Assembly: GCA_907163375.1 (NCBI GenBank)
Contig: CAJQUW010008615.1
Span: 1 to 64,000, forward strand
Direction: 5' to 3'
Length of the DNA stretch: 64,000 nucleotides
From: Prostheceraeus crozeri
Lineage: Eukaryota > Platyhelminthes > Polycladida > Euryleptidae
A program made the position numbers and the translations under genes. This document shows, in pieces, positions 33,521 through 42,479 of the stretch. The notes beneath the pieces are model-generated. The model saw only the letters and a list, made by a program, of their open reading frames with translations. It was not told the origin of the DNA and did not search any database. Within the stretch, counting starts at the first letter, position 1, and each line of letters begins with the position of its first letter.

Positions 33521-34375
33521 CAGGAAAAAGAGATGAGATTAGAGGTTGCGGAGACAATAATGATAAAGAGTAAGCTATACGGATACAGAAGCGCTAAAAC
33601 CTGACATACCAACTCTCAGTTATCATAGGAGAGGGTACTTACACTTGCCAAGCTGCTCGTAAGCTTACCCGATTGCTCCTTGGGGGTTCGGTTCTTTCGA
33701 ATGCATTCATGCACTGAAAATGAATGAGAGCAAAGATAAGCAGAGTTAAAATTTGGATTCTGTCTAAACATGAACAAAATAAGGGAGGGGCTCTTGATTT
33801 TAATTGGGAGGTCTGCCCTAATGATGTTAGTAATGGAGTCAACCTTGATACAAATACTTACATTGCTCGATGGTAGCCTTCTCTATCTCGACAGCAATGT
33901 CGTAATTTTCAACTTTGTTGAATTCCATGACGGATAGTTAACAATAAATAATGAATTGTAAGACCTCAATCACTGAAAAGGAAAGATGAGAATCGTTTCA
34001 TTTACCTAGTCAACGTTTGGGAACAATCATTGAAGTGACATCTAATGAATTATATTTCACTCTACTCCATATCATAAAGACTAACCTTTGTCGAATGGCT
34101 GAAGTACTCTGACCTGGCGAGAGAAATCATCACGTTGAGTATGAAGTCGAACGCCCAACATGAGCAACGGCTCAGAGGTTTCGGTCTAACAAACGACGAA
34201 CAACACGTGCAACACAATCCTCTACGGCAGTACCCGCCGTCCCGAAGGAACGCTCGAGCAAAGGAGGTATTACAGCAATGATATGTTTTATGAGCAGAAG
34301 TGAATGTCTCTTGATAGCAAGAGACTATTCAATTTGATAGCAGGAGCTCACCGACACTCACCTTGTGAAAGATAA

Positions 34376-34548
34376 ATGTGAAGAGCAGAGCTGGTATACT
34401 GCCTTTTATAAGATTTTCCTAAGCGGTGAATGAATAAGACCTCTCGTCCAATCACAGACGAGTTAGAGTTCCCGATGCGCGCACGCACATTTGTAACGCG
34501 TTATTGAAATCGTCTTAGGCAAAATGATGTTTAGCAATAGACTCAACC
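34376..34548. promoter_or_regulatory. Candidate divergent promoter between polymerase and family A copy 3
   Basis: A minus-strand TATA box (CTTATAAAAGGCAG, about 34401-34414) faces the polymerase, with a GTGAGT donor-like site about 50 bp downstream. CCAATC at about 34458 lies on the plus strand. Genes diverge from this interval. Confidence 0.45.
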
Positions 34549-35016
34549 ATGGGACCTGAAGTCAATACATTGAAACATGATGATTGCACGATTCGTTTTC
34601 ATCAAGAGAGCTTCGGAGGTTTAATACAAGATTACATCCTTGAGTTTCAAAGAGAGGAGACAGAATTGGAAGCATGTTTAGACTATACACGAGAAATATT
34701 TACGGAGTTGATATCTTATTTCAAAGACAGTCTCATCAAGGCTCACTTAACTGCAAATGTCAATTACATTCATTTTCCATAAGGTGAAGAAGCGGAAAAT
34801 GTTGACTTTCAATTTCGTTCCTACGGACAAGAATATGTTACTGATGCTTCTGAGTTTTATAAACGACATCTGCAGAAGATTATTTCTCGGATGGACAACT
34901 TTCATGGTTACGGCGATCACTTGCTTCTGAATAAAATAAACCATATTGTCAATGCTATTAGTAAAACGGGTTTCAATGATGTTAAATCAAAGACCAAACA
35001 AAGTATTTTTTCATGA
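34549..35016 (+). pseudogene. Polinton unknown gene family A, copy 3 (best preserved)
   Basis: About 155 residues. Blocks: IRFHQESFGGLIQDYILEF, FQFRSYGQEY, FYKRHLQKIISRMDNFHGYG and LLLNKINHI, each with a counterpart in copies 1 and 2. It is predicted mostly helical with charged residues; no signal peptide or metal site. It nearly looks whole (about one break). Three copies in one element suggest a useful accessory or structural function, but the family is unrecognised. Confidence 0.55.
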
Positions 35017-35164
35017 CACTTTTTGCTGACTATACTTTAGAGGTAACGAGCCTCTACTGATACCATGTAGTCGATTTCCATAAAAGGTAGACTTGTCACC
35101 CTTCGTGGTAGCATTATTCATCAATGGTTTATCATGTTGAGTTCAATCTTTGAAATAAGTATAT

Positions 35165-35640
35165 TTGAAACATCACATGTCTCCCTATGTTTTTTCTGCT
35201 GATTTTACTAACTTACGTTTTCTTCAATACTTGTATAGCAATCGACTGCGATACATTAAAGTAATTTATGCGTTCAGAGCTTGTTCACTACCGAATAGAG
35301 AAGTCTGTGATGTGCTGCATGTGGTGCAAGGGTGGCCTCCCGTTTCATCCGTTCATCATTTAGCCTCGGTGATAGAGGCAAGCAGAACTCATGGTTCATT
35401 CTCAGACAGCGTATGCAATGGAGAATTTAAAAAATAACCTGTGGCAGATAGCTAAGATTCAACCGATTGGCGTTCAAACTGCTACGTTGAGCGACGAGAC
35501 CACAACGACCGTTGGAAAGTCGGATTAAGGTAAGCCTCAAGCCCTTGCCACTCTCATCACTACGATATCATCCGCTGTCTCAAGAGAGATCGCCCACCAA
35601 CAGGAAGAATTATACCGAAGTTCTCCGTGCCATGCAACGT
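35165..35640 (+). other. Unrecognised Polinton coding remnant
   Basis: Open stretches include LRYIKVIYAFRACSLP (35.2-35.4 kb) and, in another frame, ENLKNNLWQIAKIQPIG (35.4-35.5 kb). By position it follows family A copy 3, where family B might be expected, but the family B signature is not visible. Confidence 0.3.
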
Positions 35641-35849
35641 TAAAGTTGACTGATAGCAGATACAACTTTGTGATTCTATTTTTATTTATATGATAGATTC
35701 AGTCAGACCGAAGCCTGTCCAGGGCAAACCGCGAGGAGGTACTATCATGTCTTGCCCCATGGTGGCCCTTAAGAGGACCGATGGTTCGTTCTCGGGATGA
35801 TGTGGGAATATGGGACTCAAGCTTGCCGCTTCGTCTCCGGCTCGTTGAC

Positions 35850-36832
35850 GGAAGCAAGTGGGCGCTTCTCATTGATATCTGTTAAGAAAGAAGTTGTTAG
35901 TTATCATCTTGACTTCTGAGTTACTTATTTTTAACTTACAGAGCTTCTCCGGGCGTGGCTCATGTAGGAATCCTGTGATGTCTTCCGAGTGGTTGAATGT
36001 AAAGTGAAGACAGTCAATACCCTTCTTCAGCCTGGAGTAACACCGCTCGCCTCTTCCTCGCTCGTAGAGAAGTGGCTCCGCTATCACCTCTCCCTTCTTG
36101 ATTGGGATGTGTAGACGAATCGATCTCTGTCGCTTCCTATCACTGCCCTGTACCTTGCAATGTAGCTCCTGATTGCTCTCACTCACCTCAGCCAACTGCT
36201 TCCGCAGCCCTTCGATCTCCTCTCTCATCCGCCTCATCTCCCTCTCTCTTTTCTCCTTCTCAACTAGCAAGCCTTCTTCTCTTGCATTGCGCGACAGGTT
36301 CTCGAACCTTTCACGCTCCAACTCGCCTTCTTTTTCATTTAACGCCTCCGTCACCTTCTTCAGCTCCTGTGTCATTCGCGAAAAATTTTCTGATTTCTGC
36401 TTATAGTAATAAGCATTCCAGCTTTTCATGCTTAGCAAGCAGTGGTGGACGATCTTGGAATGTGCGACATTGAGTCACAATTCCGCTACTACTCGCTGAC
36501 TCTGTCTCGATATCGAGATCAACTTTGTGGAGCGGACGAGGTTTGTTGGCTCCTTCCTCAGCCTCCCCCTCACTCTCGGTACTGGTCTCACTGAGACCAG
36601 AAGTCGACTGTGGTGCTGACTCGCTCAGGGCTGGAGTAGCTTCTGGTGGTACAGTTGCAGCGACTGGCCGCTGATTTTCAAGCGTCTTCAGTTCTATGGT
36701 GAATAATCTTTCTTTCTCTGCCTCTGTGAGCTCTTCCTGCTCACATTCACTGTGTGTGGAGTGCCATTCCGTCGGTGTCTCTATTAGGCGTGAAACTTGG
36801 TATTTGCTGCAAAAGTAGCGCAACCCACCCAC
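35850..36832 (-). pseudogene. Polinton coiled-coil protein gene
   Basis: The upstream part (36832-36401) is Ser/Thr/Glu-rich and disordered-looking. The downstream part (36438-35869) carries a long Glu/Lys/Arg heptad-like stretch (LNEKEGELERERFENLSRNA, MRRMREEIEGLRKQLAEVSE) typical of a coiled coil, then a basic region and HIPIKKGEVIAEPLLYERG. A canonical donor (CTCT|GTAAGT) and acceptor (TTTCTTAACAG) bound a candidate short intron near 35.88-35.94 kb. It lies next to the right TIR and reads toward the element centre. No integrase motif is present. Function unknown. Confidence 0.45.
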
Positions 36833-37089
36833 CTGCTTCTTATTCGCACACTTGTGCTTTTAAACCCGTTTTTGCCCAATTTTTTATTTTTGACGAAACC
36901 ACTACAAAAGTATTATTTTGCCTTCACTCATGTCAAATACCAGTATAGGCAATCAAATATCGGCTTTATAGCTTCTTCCACAAGTGGAACTGTGGGCATG
37001 ATTGGCTCCGTGCAAGATGTTCCAGAAGTGGAACTGTGTGCGCGAACGACCTTGTGAAAAAATCAAAAACATAATTTGGAAAATCAATG

Positions 37090-37304
37090 AACCATTTCTT
37101 TATTGAAATACAAGAACTCTGAGACCCACTAAATATAGCAGAAAGACTGATTGTTTTTGTCGAAAATGTAATTATTGGCTATGAAAAGCTTGAAAACATT
37201 TTTCGTGAACGTTAAGTCGACACTTTTTGCACCCCTTCATTGTATTCGTTTTGCACTGTGCACAGCGCCCTTACTTGACGCTTTCGATAAAGTGACCTCC
37301 TGAA
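37090..37304 (-). pseudogene. piggyBac-like transposase terminal exon (Cys-rich domain)
   Basis: On the minus strand a splice-acceptor-like CTGTTTCAG leads into GGHFIESVK and then a compact Cys/His cluster: C-x2-C, then GCKKC, then VHEKCFQAFHS. The order and the C-F-x-x-[FY]-H ending match the C-terminal zinc-binding domain of piggyBac transposases. AATAAA follows at about 37097. The catalytic domain was not found, and an internal stop lies between the HFIE and cysteine parts. It sits within 850 bp of the Polinton right end. Confidence 0.5.
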
Positions 37305-37789
37305 ACAGAATGGTTTGATAATTAAGTTGAAAAATACTTCAATGAATAAAGAACGGTTTATGATCATACAATAAATCTACTTTCAGTGCTAAATGGAACT
37401 ATTTTATGAATTACGAATTTAGAAATCTGAATGTAATAGAATGTGATTCTAATTTATATTTTTGAAAAATTCTAAACAACATGATTTGATAGTCCAAAAT
37501 TAGCATTGACGAATGAAAGCAGTTTGATCGTTAGGGTAGACCTACATATGCCCAAATGCTTTTTACACCTTCTTAAATTAATTGTTTTTATAAATGCATG
37601 TATAGAAATACGATTGCGAAATGGCATCAGATGAATCCGATTAATTGTTTTTACAAATGCTGAAATCTGATCATGTCATAAAATGAATCCAACAATCTCT
37701 ATGCTAGATGCGTTAAGTGATCAAATATTGATGAAAATATTTTTAGAATAAACCTTCACCTTCACCTTTTCTTTACCTTCACAATATCG

Positions 37790-38141
37790 AATAGAATCAG
37801 AAACACGTTTGCTTACAACTTTGACTTTTTCTCTCCGATTCACTTGAAACTCGCCCTCTAGATGCAAAATTGCACGTGGAATACGGATCTGCCCTCCGCT
37901 TTCGTGTCCGAGGCTGCGTTTACCCGCTAGAGCCATTTTTGTAAAAATTCTGAGGTTCCTTCCCTTGCTGGAGAGTTCCTCCTTCCTTCCAGAGGGGGGG
38001 AGGGACCGGTTTCCTCCTCTCGGACCCATCCTTCCAGCACATCTCTGGCCACTTCCTTCCAGAGGGGGGAGCTGAGTCAGCATGATGACTCATCGTTGCA
38101 CATTTTGTCCTTCCTTTTGCAATGGGATCACTACTCCTGTT
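37790..38141 (-). repeat. Polinton right terminal inverted repeat with target duplication
   Basis: Mirror of the left TIR, ending at 38135, followed by CCTGTT (38136-38141). The TTCCAGAGGGGGG motif occurs at about 37986 and 38056. Similarity to the left end fades near 37790. Confidence 0.9.
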
Positions 38142-38169
38142 CCTGCGTGCCTGATGATATCTTTGGCGA

Positions 38170-38665
38170 TCCTTCACAAAATGAACTACAAAATGATAAA
38201 CAACAAACTTACATGGGACCATCATATAGCTCACACTATGACTAAATGTAACCGCCGATTTTTGTCCTGAGAAAGTTAAAACAATTTGTGAGTCCCGTAG
38301 ACCTTCAAGTTTACACTGGCCACATAAGATCTCTCATTGAATGCTCTTGCCCTGCTTTCACTCATTTCCCGAGAAAACTGGAGAACAAGATCCAAAGGTT
38401 GGACAATCGTGCGTGTAAATTGATAAATCTGGAATTACAAAGACGGTCAAAAGCAATAGTTCAGCCAATCAGCCATGACCAAAGGAAAGAAAAAAATAGC
38501 AAAAAGCTTTTCATGAAAGCAGCAACGTCAAAGACCCATTTGCTGCATAAATACGTTCCAAAACGATTGACGCACTTAAATCATTTCGCTATGAAACTTA
38601 CTCGAACTGAAAAATATAGACGACCTTTCTTCCCATATGTTACAACCTGAATGAATAATAACAGT
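38170..38665 (+). mobile_element. LINE 3' fragment (CR1/L2-like)
   Basis: The plus-strand frames contain the C-terminal tail of a reverse transcriptase: INNKLTWDHHIAHTMTKCNR (about 38195-38260, other frame), then in 38288-38650 VSPVDLQVYTGHIRSLIEC, CPAFTHFPRKLENKIQRLDN and RACKLI. This is the conserved post-RT region of CR1/L2-type LINEs. A frameshift near 38270 separates the two parts. It is 5'-truncated and abuts the Polinton target duplication, so the Polinton may have landed at or near it. The tail sequence differs from the LINEs at 1.3 and 6.9 kb. Confidence 0.65.
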
Positions 38666-41600
38666 ATACATTTGTACACTGCGAACCAACATGGAGGATC
38701 ATCAGCAGTACACCAGATGTCATCAACGTTTCGGCCATTTAAGTACTGGACGTCTCTATCTGGCTGGCCGGTACTGAGCCGGATAACCTAAGCAGCACCT
38801 CCTCCACTATGGCGTCCCATAATCCCAAAAATCCAGGCAGAGCCCGTTTCCGCTGCAGCACACACCTTCTTCATACACTTACTTGCTTCTTTTCCACCTA
38901 TCCCCAGTGCACTTATCCACCTTCTCAAGCTGTTAGACGCAAAACCGCGACACCCCACCTCCACCGTCCACAACTCAGCCATCCACCCATTCTCCTTGCA
39001 CGCGTTTATCAGTTCTTCATATTTACCCAACTTCCTCTGGCGAGCTTCCCCAATCCTTGATTCCCACGGCACTGTCAGCTCCATGCACACCATCGACTTT
39101 GCTTTCCTTGATACCAACGTCATATCAGGCCTGTGTTCGGTGATCACAATTTCAGGTGGAACCGTCTTCTTCCCTTGGGTGTCAACAAGCATCTCCCAGT
39201 CTGATGCTCCCACCAACAATCCACTGTCACGTGCCACCTTTCCCTTCGAAGCTGATACGTGACCTTCTCTCACAAATTTGATGCCCGTGATTTTATTTGG
39301 GCCATCCTCTCTTCTCCGTCGCACTGCCTCTTCCCCAATGGCCGCCAGTTCCTGCAGCACCTGGTTATGTCTCCAGGTATATGCTCTCAGCAGCTGAGGA
39401 CAGGAAGACAAGGTGTGCTCCAGGCTCCCTGTCCTCAGTCTGCAGCATGGACAACTATCATCACTGGACACACCCCACCTCTTCAGATTTGATGCAGACG
39501 GCAGAACGTCGAACGTCCCGCTTATTAGAAATCTAATTGCGCCCGACGCCATGCTGAGCAGCTCATTCCAACTGATCTTCTTGCTTTCGACATCCTCCCA
39601 TTTGATCCATGCCCCTTGAGATGGCTGTTGTGCGGCTTTTAAAACTCTCATCTCCTCTTCCTTTTCTCTAACCTCCTCAATAGCGAGATCTCTTCGTCCC
39701 CTTGCATTCACCTTGCTATACCATCTGCGGGTCTCCAGCATACCGACTCCACGTCTTCCAATTTGAACTGTCCCTAATACCTCTCTCCATTTTGCCTGAC
39801 CAATTGCTTCGTCAGTTGCATCTTCCGCTCGCCACTTTCTGCCAGTCCGGATAACAGGTCTTGACTGCGCGATGCACTGATCCGGGGAGTCGCGCATCAT
39901 CAAACACTGGCGTACCTTTGACACCTTGAATTCTTCGACCAAAGAAGACATCGGCAACTTCAGTTTCCCAGAGGTGCAATACAATGCCGTGTCTGACAGC
40001 ATTCTTGGGACTCCCAACCACTTCCGAGTGAAAACATTAATAGATTGCTGCATCTTTCCTACTCTTGTTATAGCTACCTCATACACCATCAGCTTCCACA
40101 TCAATCGAGGCAGAAGTCCAAATTGACAGCACCACAGTTTCGCCTTCCCAGGAATCATTGCTCTATCGATTGCCTTCAACCAGATCTTCAGCTGTTCATG
40201 AATCTCAACTCCTCTGTGCCGGTCACTCAATGTGCCTTCATACCATCTCCCAAGGCTATTCACTCCAATTTCTGAAACTTGAGGCACGTTTTCTCCATCA
40301 ACAACAAAACATTTGTCCACAATTCTGCCACCCCTCATGGACACACTGCGACTCTTCCTCGCTTTGAATTTCATTCGAGCCCAACAAATTAGATCTTCCA
40401 ATCTCGTCAGGCACCTTCTGGTTTGCTCTTCATTAGCCGACAAAATGGTCAAATCATCCATAAATGCTCTAATCATCGGCGCTCTCACATCTTCCGCCAA
40501 GCGCACTCCTTCCATATTATTTCCATGCCCATCACAAATAAGAGTGGCGAAACCAGACAACTCATCGGAATACCAACCTCCAGGTCCTGCCAATCAGTCG
40601 TGTAACTTTTAGTCGTAAAGCGCATTCTAAACTGTTGATAATAGGTTCTAAGTATCTCGCGTACCTCAATCGGGACCCAGAAGAAATCCATAGCAAACTG
40701 GAGCAGATTGTGTGGAATCGACCCGTACGCGTTTGTCAAATCAAGCCAAATTACATCCAAACTGCCTTTTAAGGTCTTCTGATGCTGGATAGATTCCCAA
40801 ATCATCTGCGCATGTTCAATACAGCCCGATGCTCCTGGCACTCCAGCTTTCTGCACTTCCGTGTCAATAAAGCCATTCTTCATTACAAACTTTGTGAGAC
40901 GGCGAGCCAAAACACTGAAGAAGATCTTCCCATCCACATTCAACAGAGAGATGGGGCGAAATTGTCCAATGTCGCTTGCTCCCTTTTCTTTGGGTATGTA
41001 AATCCCTTCTGCAATACACCAACTTTCTGGCACCACCCTTTTTCTCCACACCACTCTCAAAATTCTCCATAGAACCTTTCTTATTCTTGGACAATACTTG
41101 AAGATCTTGTAAGAAAGTCCGTTTTGTCCCGCAGCACTCCCTGCTCTAGCCTTCTGCACGACAGCCTCAATCTCCCATAATCTGATGTCTTGAAGATCAA
41201 AGACTTCCGTTGGCTCCTGTGGTCGCACTTCTGAAATACTTGACGGGGGCCCAAAGACGTCATCTCGTCTTTCATCTGAGTACGTTCTTATCAGATGTTC
41301 CTCCAGTTCGGTCTTTCCTGCTTTCAAAGTCCCTGACCCACCTTCCTCAAACAGACTTTTCGCAAATCTGAAGGGATTCTTGTAGAAGCGTTTCCTCTCT
41401 TGTCTTCTAGCTCTCCTCTTCTTGCAAGCGTATTCAGCTCTTCTCAAGTCTCTGTACCGTTTCTTCAGATCTTCAAATATTCCTTCAAGACTACGTCTCT
41501 CCTCTTCCGAAGCACGTCTCCACCTCTTCCTTAAATCCTTCTTTTGACTCCTCAGCTCAGCCATAAGACGCTCTCTCCTCGACTGTCCCCTCTCAATGGT

Positions 41601-42060
41601 CTTATCTTCTGACGGATTTCCACTCTTTCCTCCAAATTCCTCCACACACCATTCATAACAAACAACTTCAAATGTCTTCAAACTTTTCTCAACCTCGCAA
41701 TGCTGCAACTTCCCTTCTAAGAATCTGCCCAACTGATCATCTAGGGTCTTCCATTTATCACTTTTAGCAGGTGGCCACAAGATAGGTGCTTTCCTTGTTC
41801 TGTCCAACACGCTCCCTGCAGAAAGAGGGTATTCAACTCTGTGGTTAATTACCTGGCTGACACCACTCTCCGTCTGACCCGGAACACGTCCAGTGCGGTT
41901 CTGCTCATTGTCTCTGCCACATCTCGACCTAGCCTTGTGGACTGCGACACCTCTCCTCCCCTTAAACTGAACTCCACATACATCGCAATTACTTTCTGAA
42001 TAAATCAAAACTTGTAAACAAATTTTACAGTTATGCATATATTATTTTATGAATCTTTTT
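38660..42060 (-). mobile_element. R2-like LINE with restriction-like endonuclease
   Basis: A single long coding region with N-terminal zinc finger, central reverse transcriptase, and C-terminal zinc knuckle plus restriction-like endonuclease. This is the layout of R2, Hero and NeSL-type LINEs, which encode no AP endonuclease. About 130 bp of 3' UTR lie between the stop (38788) and the LINE fragment. Almost the whole coding length is present with one frameshift. Its target specificity cannot be judged from this copy; it does not lie in rDNA. Confidence 0.82.
38788..42038 (-). pseudogene. R2-like LINE polyprotein (zinc finger, RT, REL endonuclease), one frameshift
   Basis: Two overlapping frames, 42038-40485 (517 residues) and 40593-38788 (601 residues). 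In order: zinc finger CDVCGVQFKGRRGVAVHKA then C (residues 19-41); an Arg/Lys/Glu-rich linker; RT with GQFRPISLLNVDGK, LDLTNAYGSIPHNLL and GIPMSCLVSPLLF in the first frame, and FMDDLTIL in the second. The C-terminus has the zinc knuckle CPCC...H...C (about residue 366 of the second frame), then the nuclease motif PDMTLV...MELTVPWE...A...K...KY (about 495-530). The frame must change around 40510-40560, between RT motifs B and C. The start at 42038 gives a complete finger. It would nick the target and reverse-transcribe its own RNA. Confidence 0.85.
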
Positions 42061-42253
42061 TTTGTGCAACGCCTCATTTCACTTTGACTTTGTTATATCA
42101 CTGTACTAATGATTATCATTTTGTTGAAAATATATACGCTTCATTATTATTGTTATTATCTGACCTGACTAAAAAAAGCAGTGAGAAGCTTTTGAAATTA
42201 AATCGCGAAATCCATGTCTGAATGTTCTTGTTCAGTAGACATGGACTTTTATT

Positions 42254-42475
42254 CTTATTTTTAAACTAATCCATGCCCCACCCAAGACTCAGAGCCAAAC
42301 TGGTATGCTAGGGGTGGGCAGACTACAACTCTTACCAGGTTAGGGTTAGTAGCCTCTATATGAGAGCGGTGGTACCTCCCGAGGCGGACAGACTCGAACA
42401 CTGAACCTTCTGCAACTTCCGCTAAACCAACTGCATCTTCTGCAACCAACTGAGCTATCCTAACACCCTTATTTT
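42254..42475 (-). mobile_element. tRNA-derived SINE
   Basis: Reading the minus strand from 42467: GGTGTTAGGATAGCTCAGTT carries a good box A (TAGCTCAGTTGG), and about 70 bases later GTGTTCGAGTC forms box B, the two RNA polymerase III promoter parts of a tRNA. A short internal duplication (TTGCAGAAG...) separates the boxes more than in a real tRNA. A non-tRNA body follows, ending in TTTAA near 42262. The direct repeat CTTATTTT (plus strand, 42254-42261 and 42468-42475) is a target duplication. The acceptor stem does not pair, so it is not a functional tRNA. Confidence 0.75.
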
Positions 42476-42479
42476 GTCA

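Larger units (their letters stand above)
18502..38135. mobile_element. Polinton/Maverick fossil (with nested Gypsy element)
   Basis: Terminal inverted repeats start AGTAGTGATC at 18502 and end with the complement at 38135. The 6-bp target duplication CCTGTT is perfect on both sides (18496-18501 and 38136-38141). The AG start and 6-bp duplication are the Polinton signature, and a protein-primed type B DNA polymerase lies inside (29.1-33.5 kb). Without the nested 4.36-kb LTR element and its target duplication the length is about 15.3 kb, within the family range. Outer TIR arms differ at only a few percent of positions, so the insertion is old but not ancient. The element is broken, with roughly ten or more interruptions over its genes. 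Recognised parts are the polymerase, TBP-like, exonuclease-like, RING-like, two duplicated unknown families, a coiled-coil gene and a piggyBac-like exon. Integrase, ATPase, protease and capsid genes were not recognised. Confidence 0.93.

Noticed and set aside
35869-36438. Polinton integrase candidate
   Set aside because: Position near the TIR is right, but it has no D,D-35-E or zinc motif; it is a coiled coil.
38809-40612. Plus-strand frames of 60-99 residues
   Set aside because: Shadows of the R2-like LINE coding region on the minus strand.
42421-42467. A genuine tRNA gene
   Set aside because: Boxes A and B are present, but spacing is stretched by an internal duplication and the acceptor stem does not pair; with the target duplication it is a SINE.
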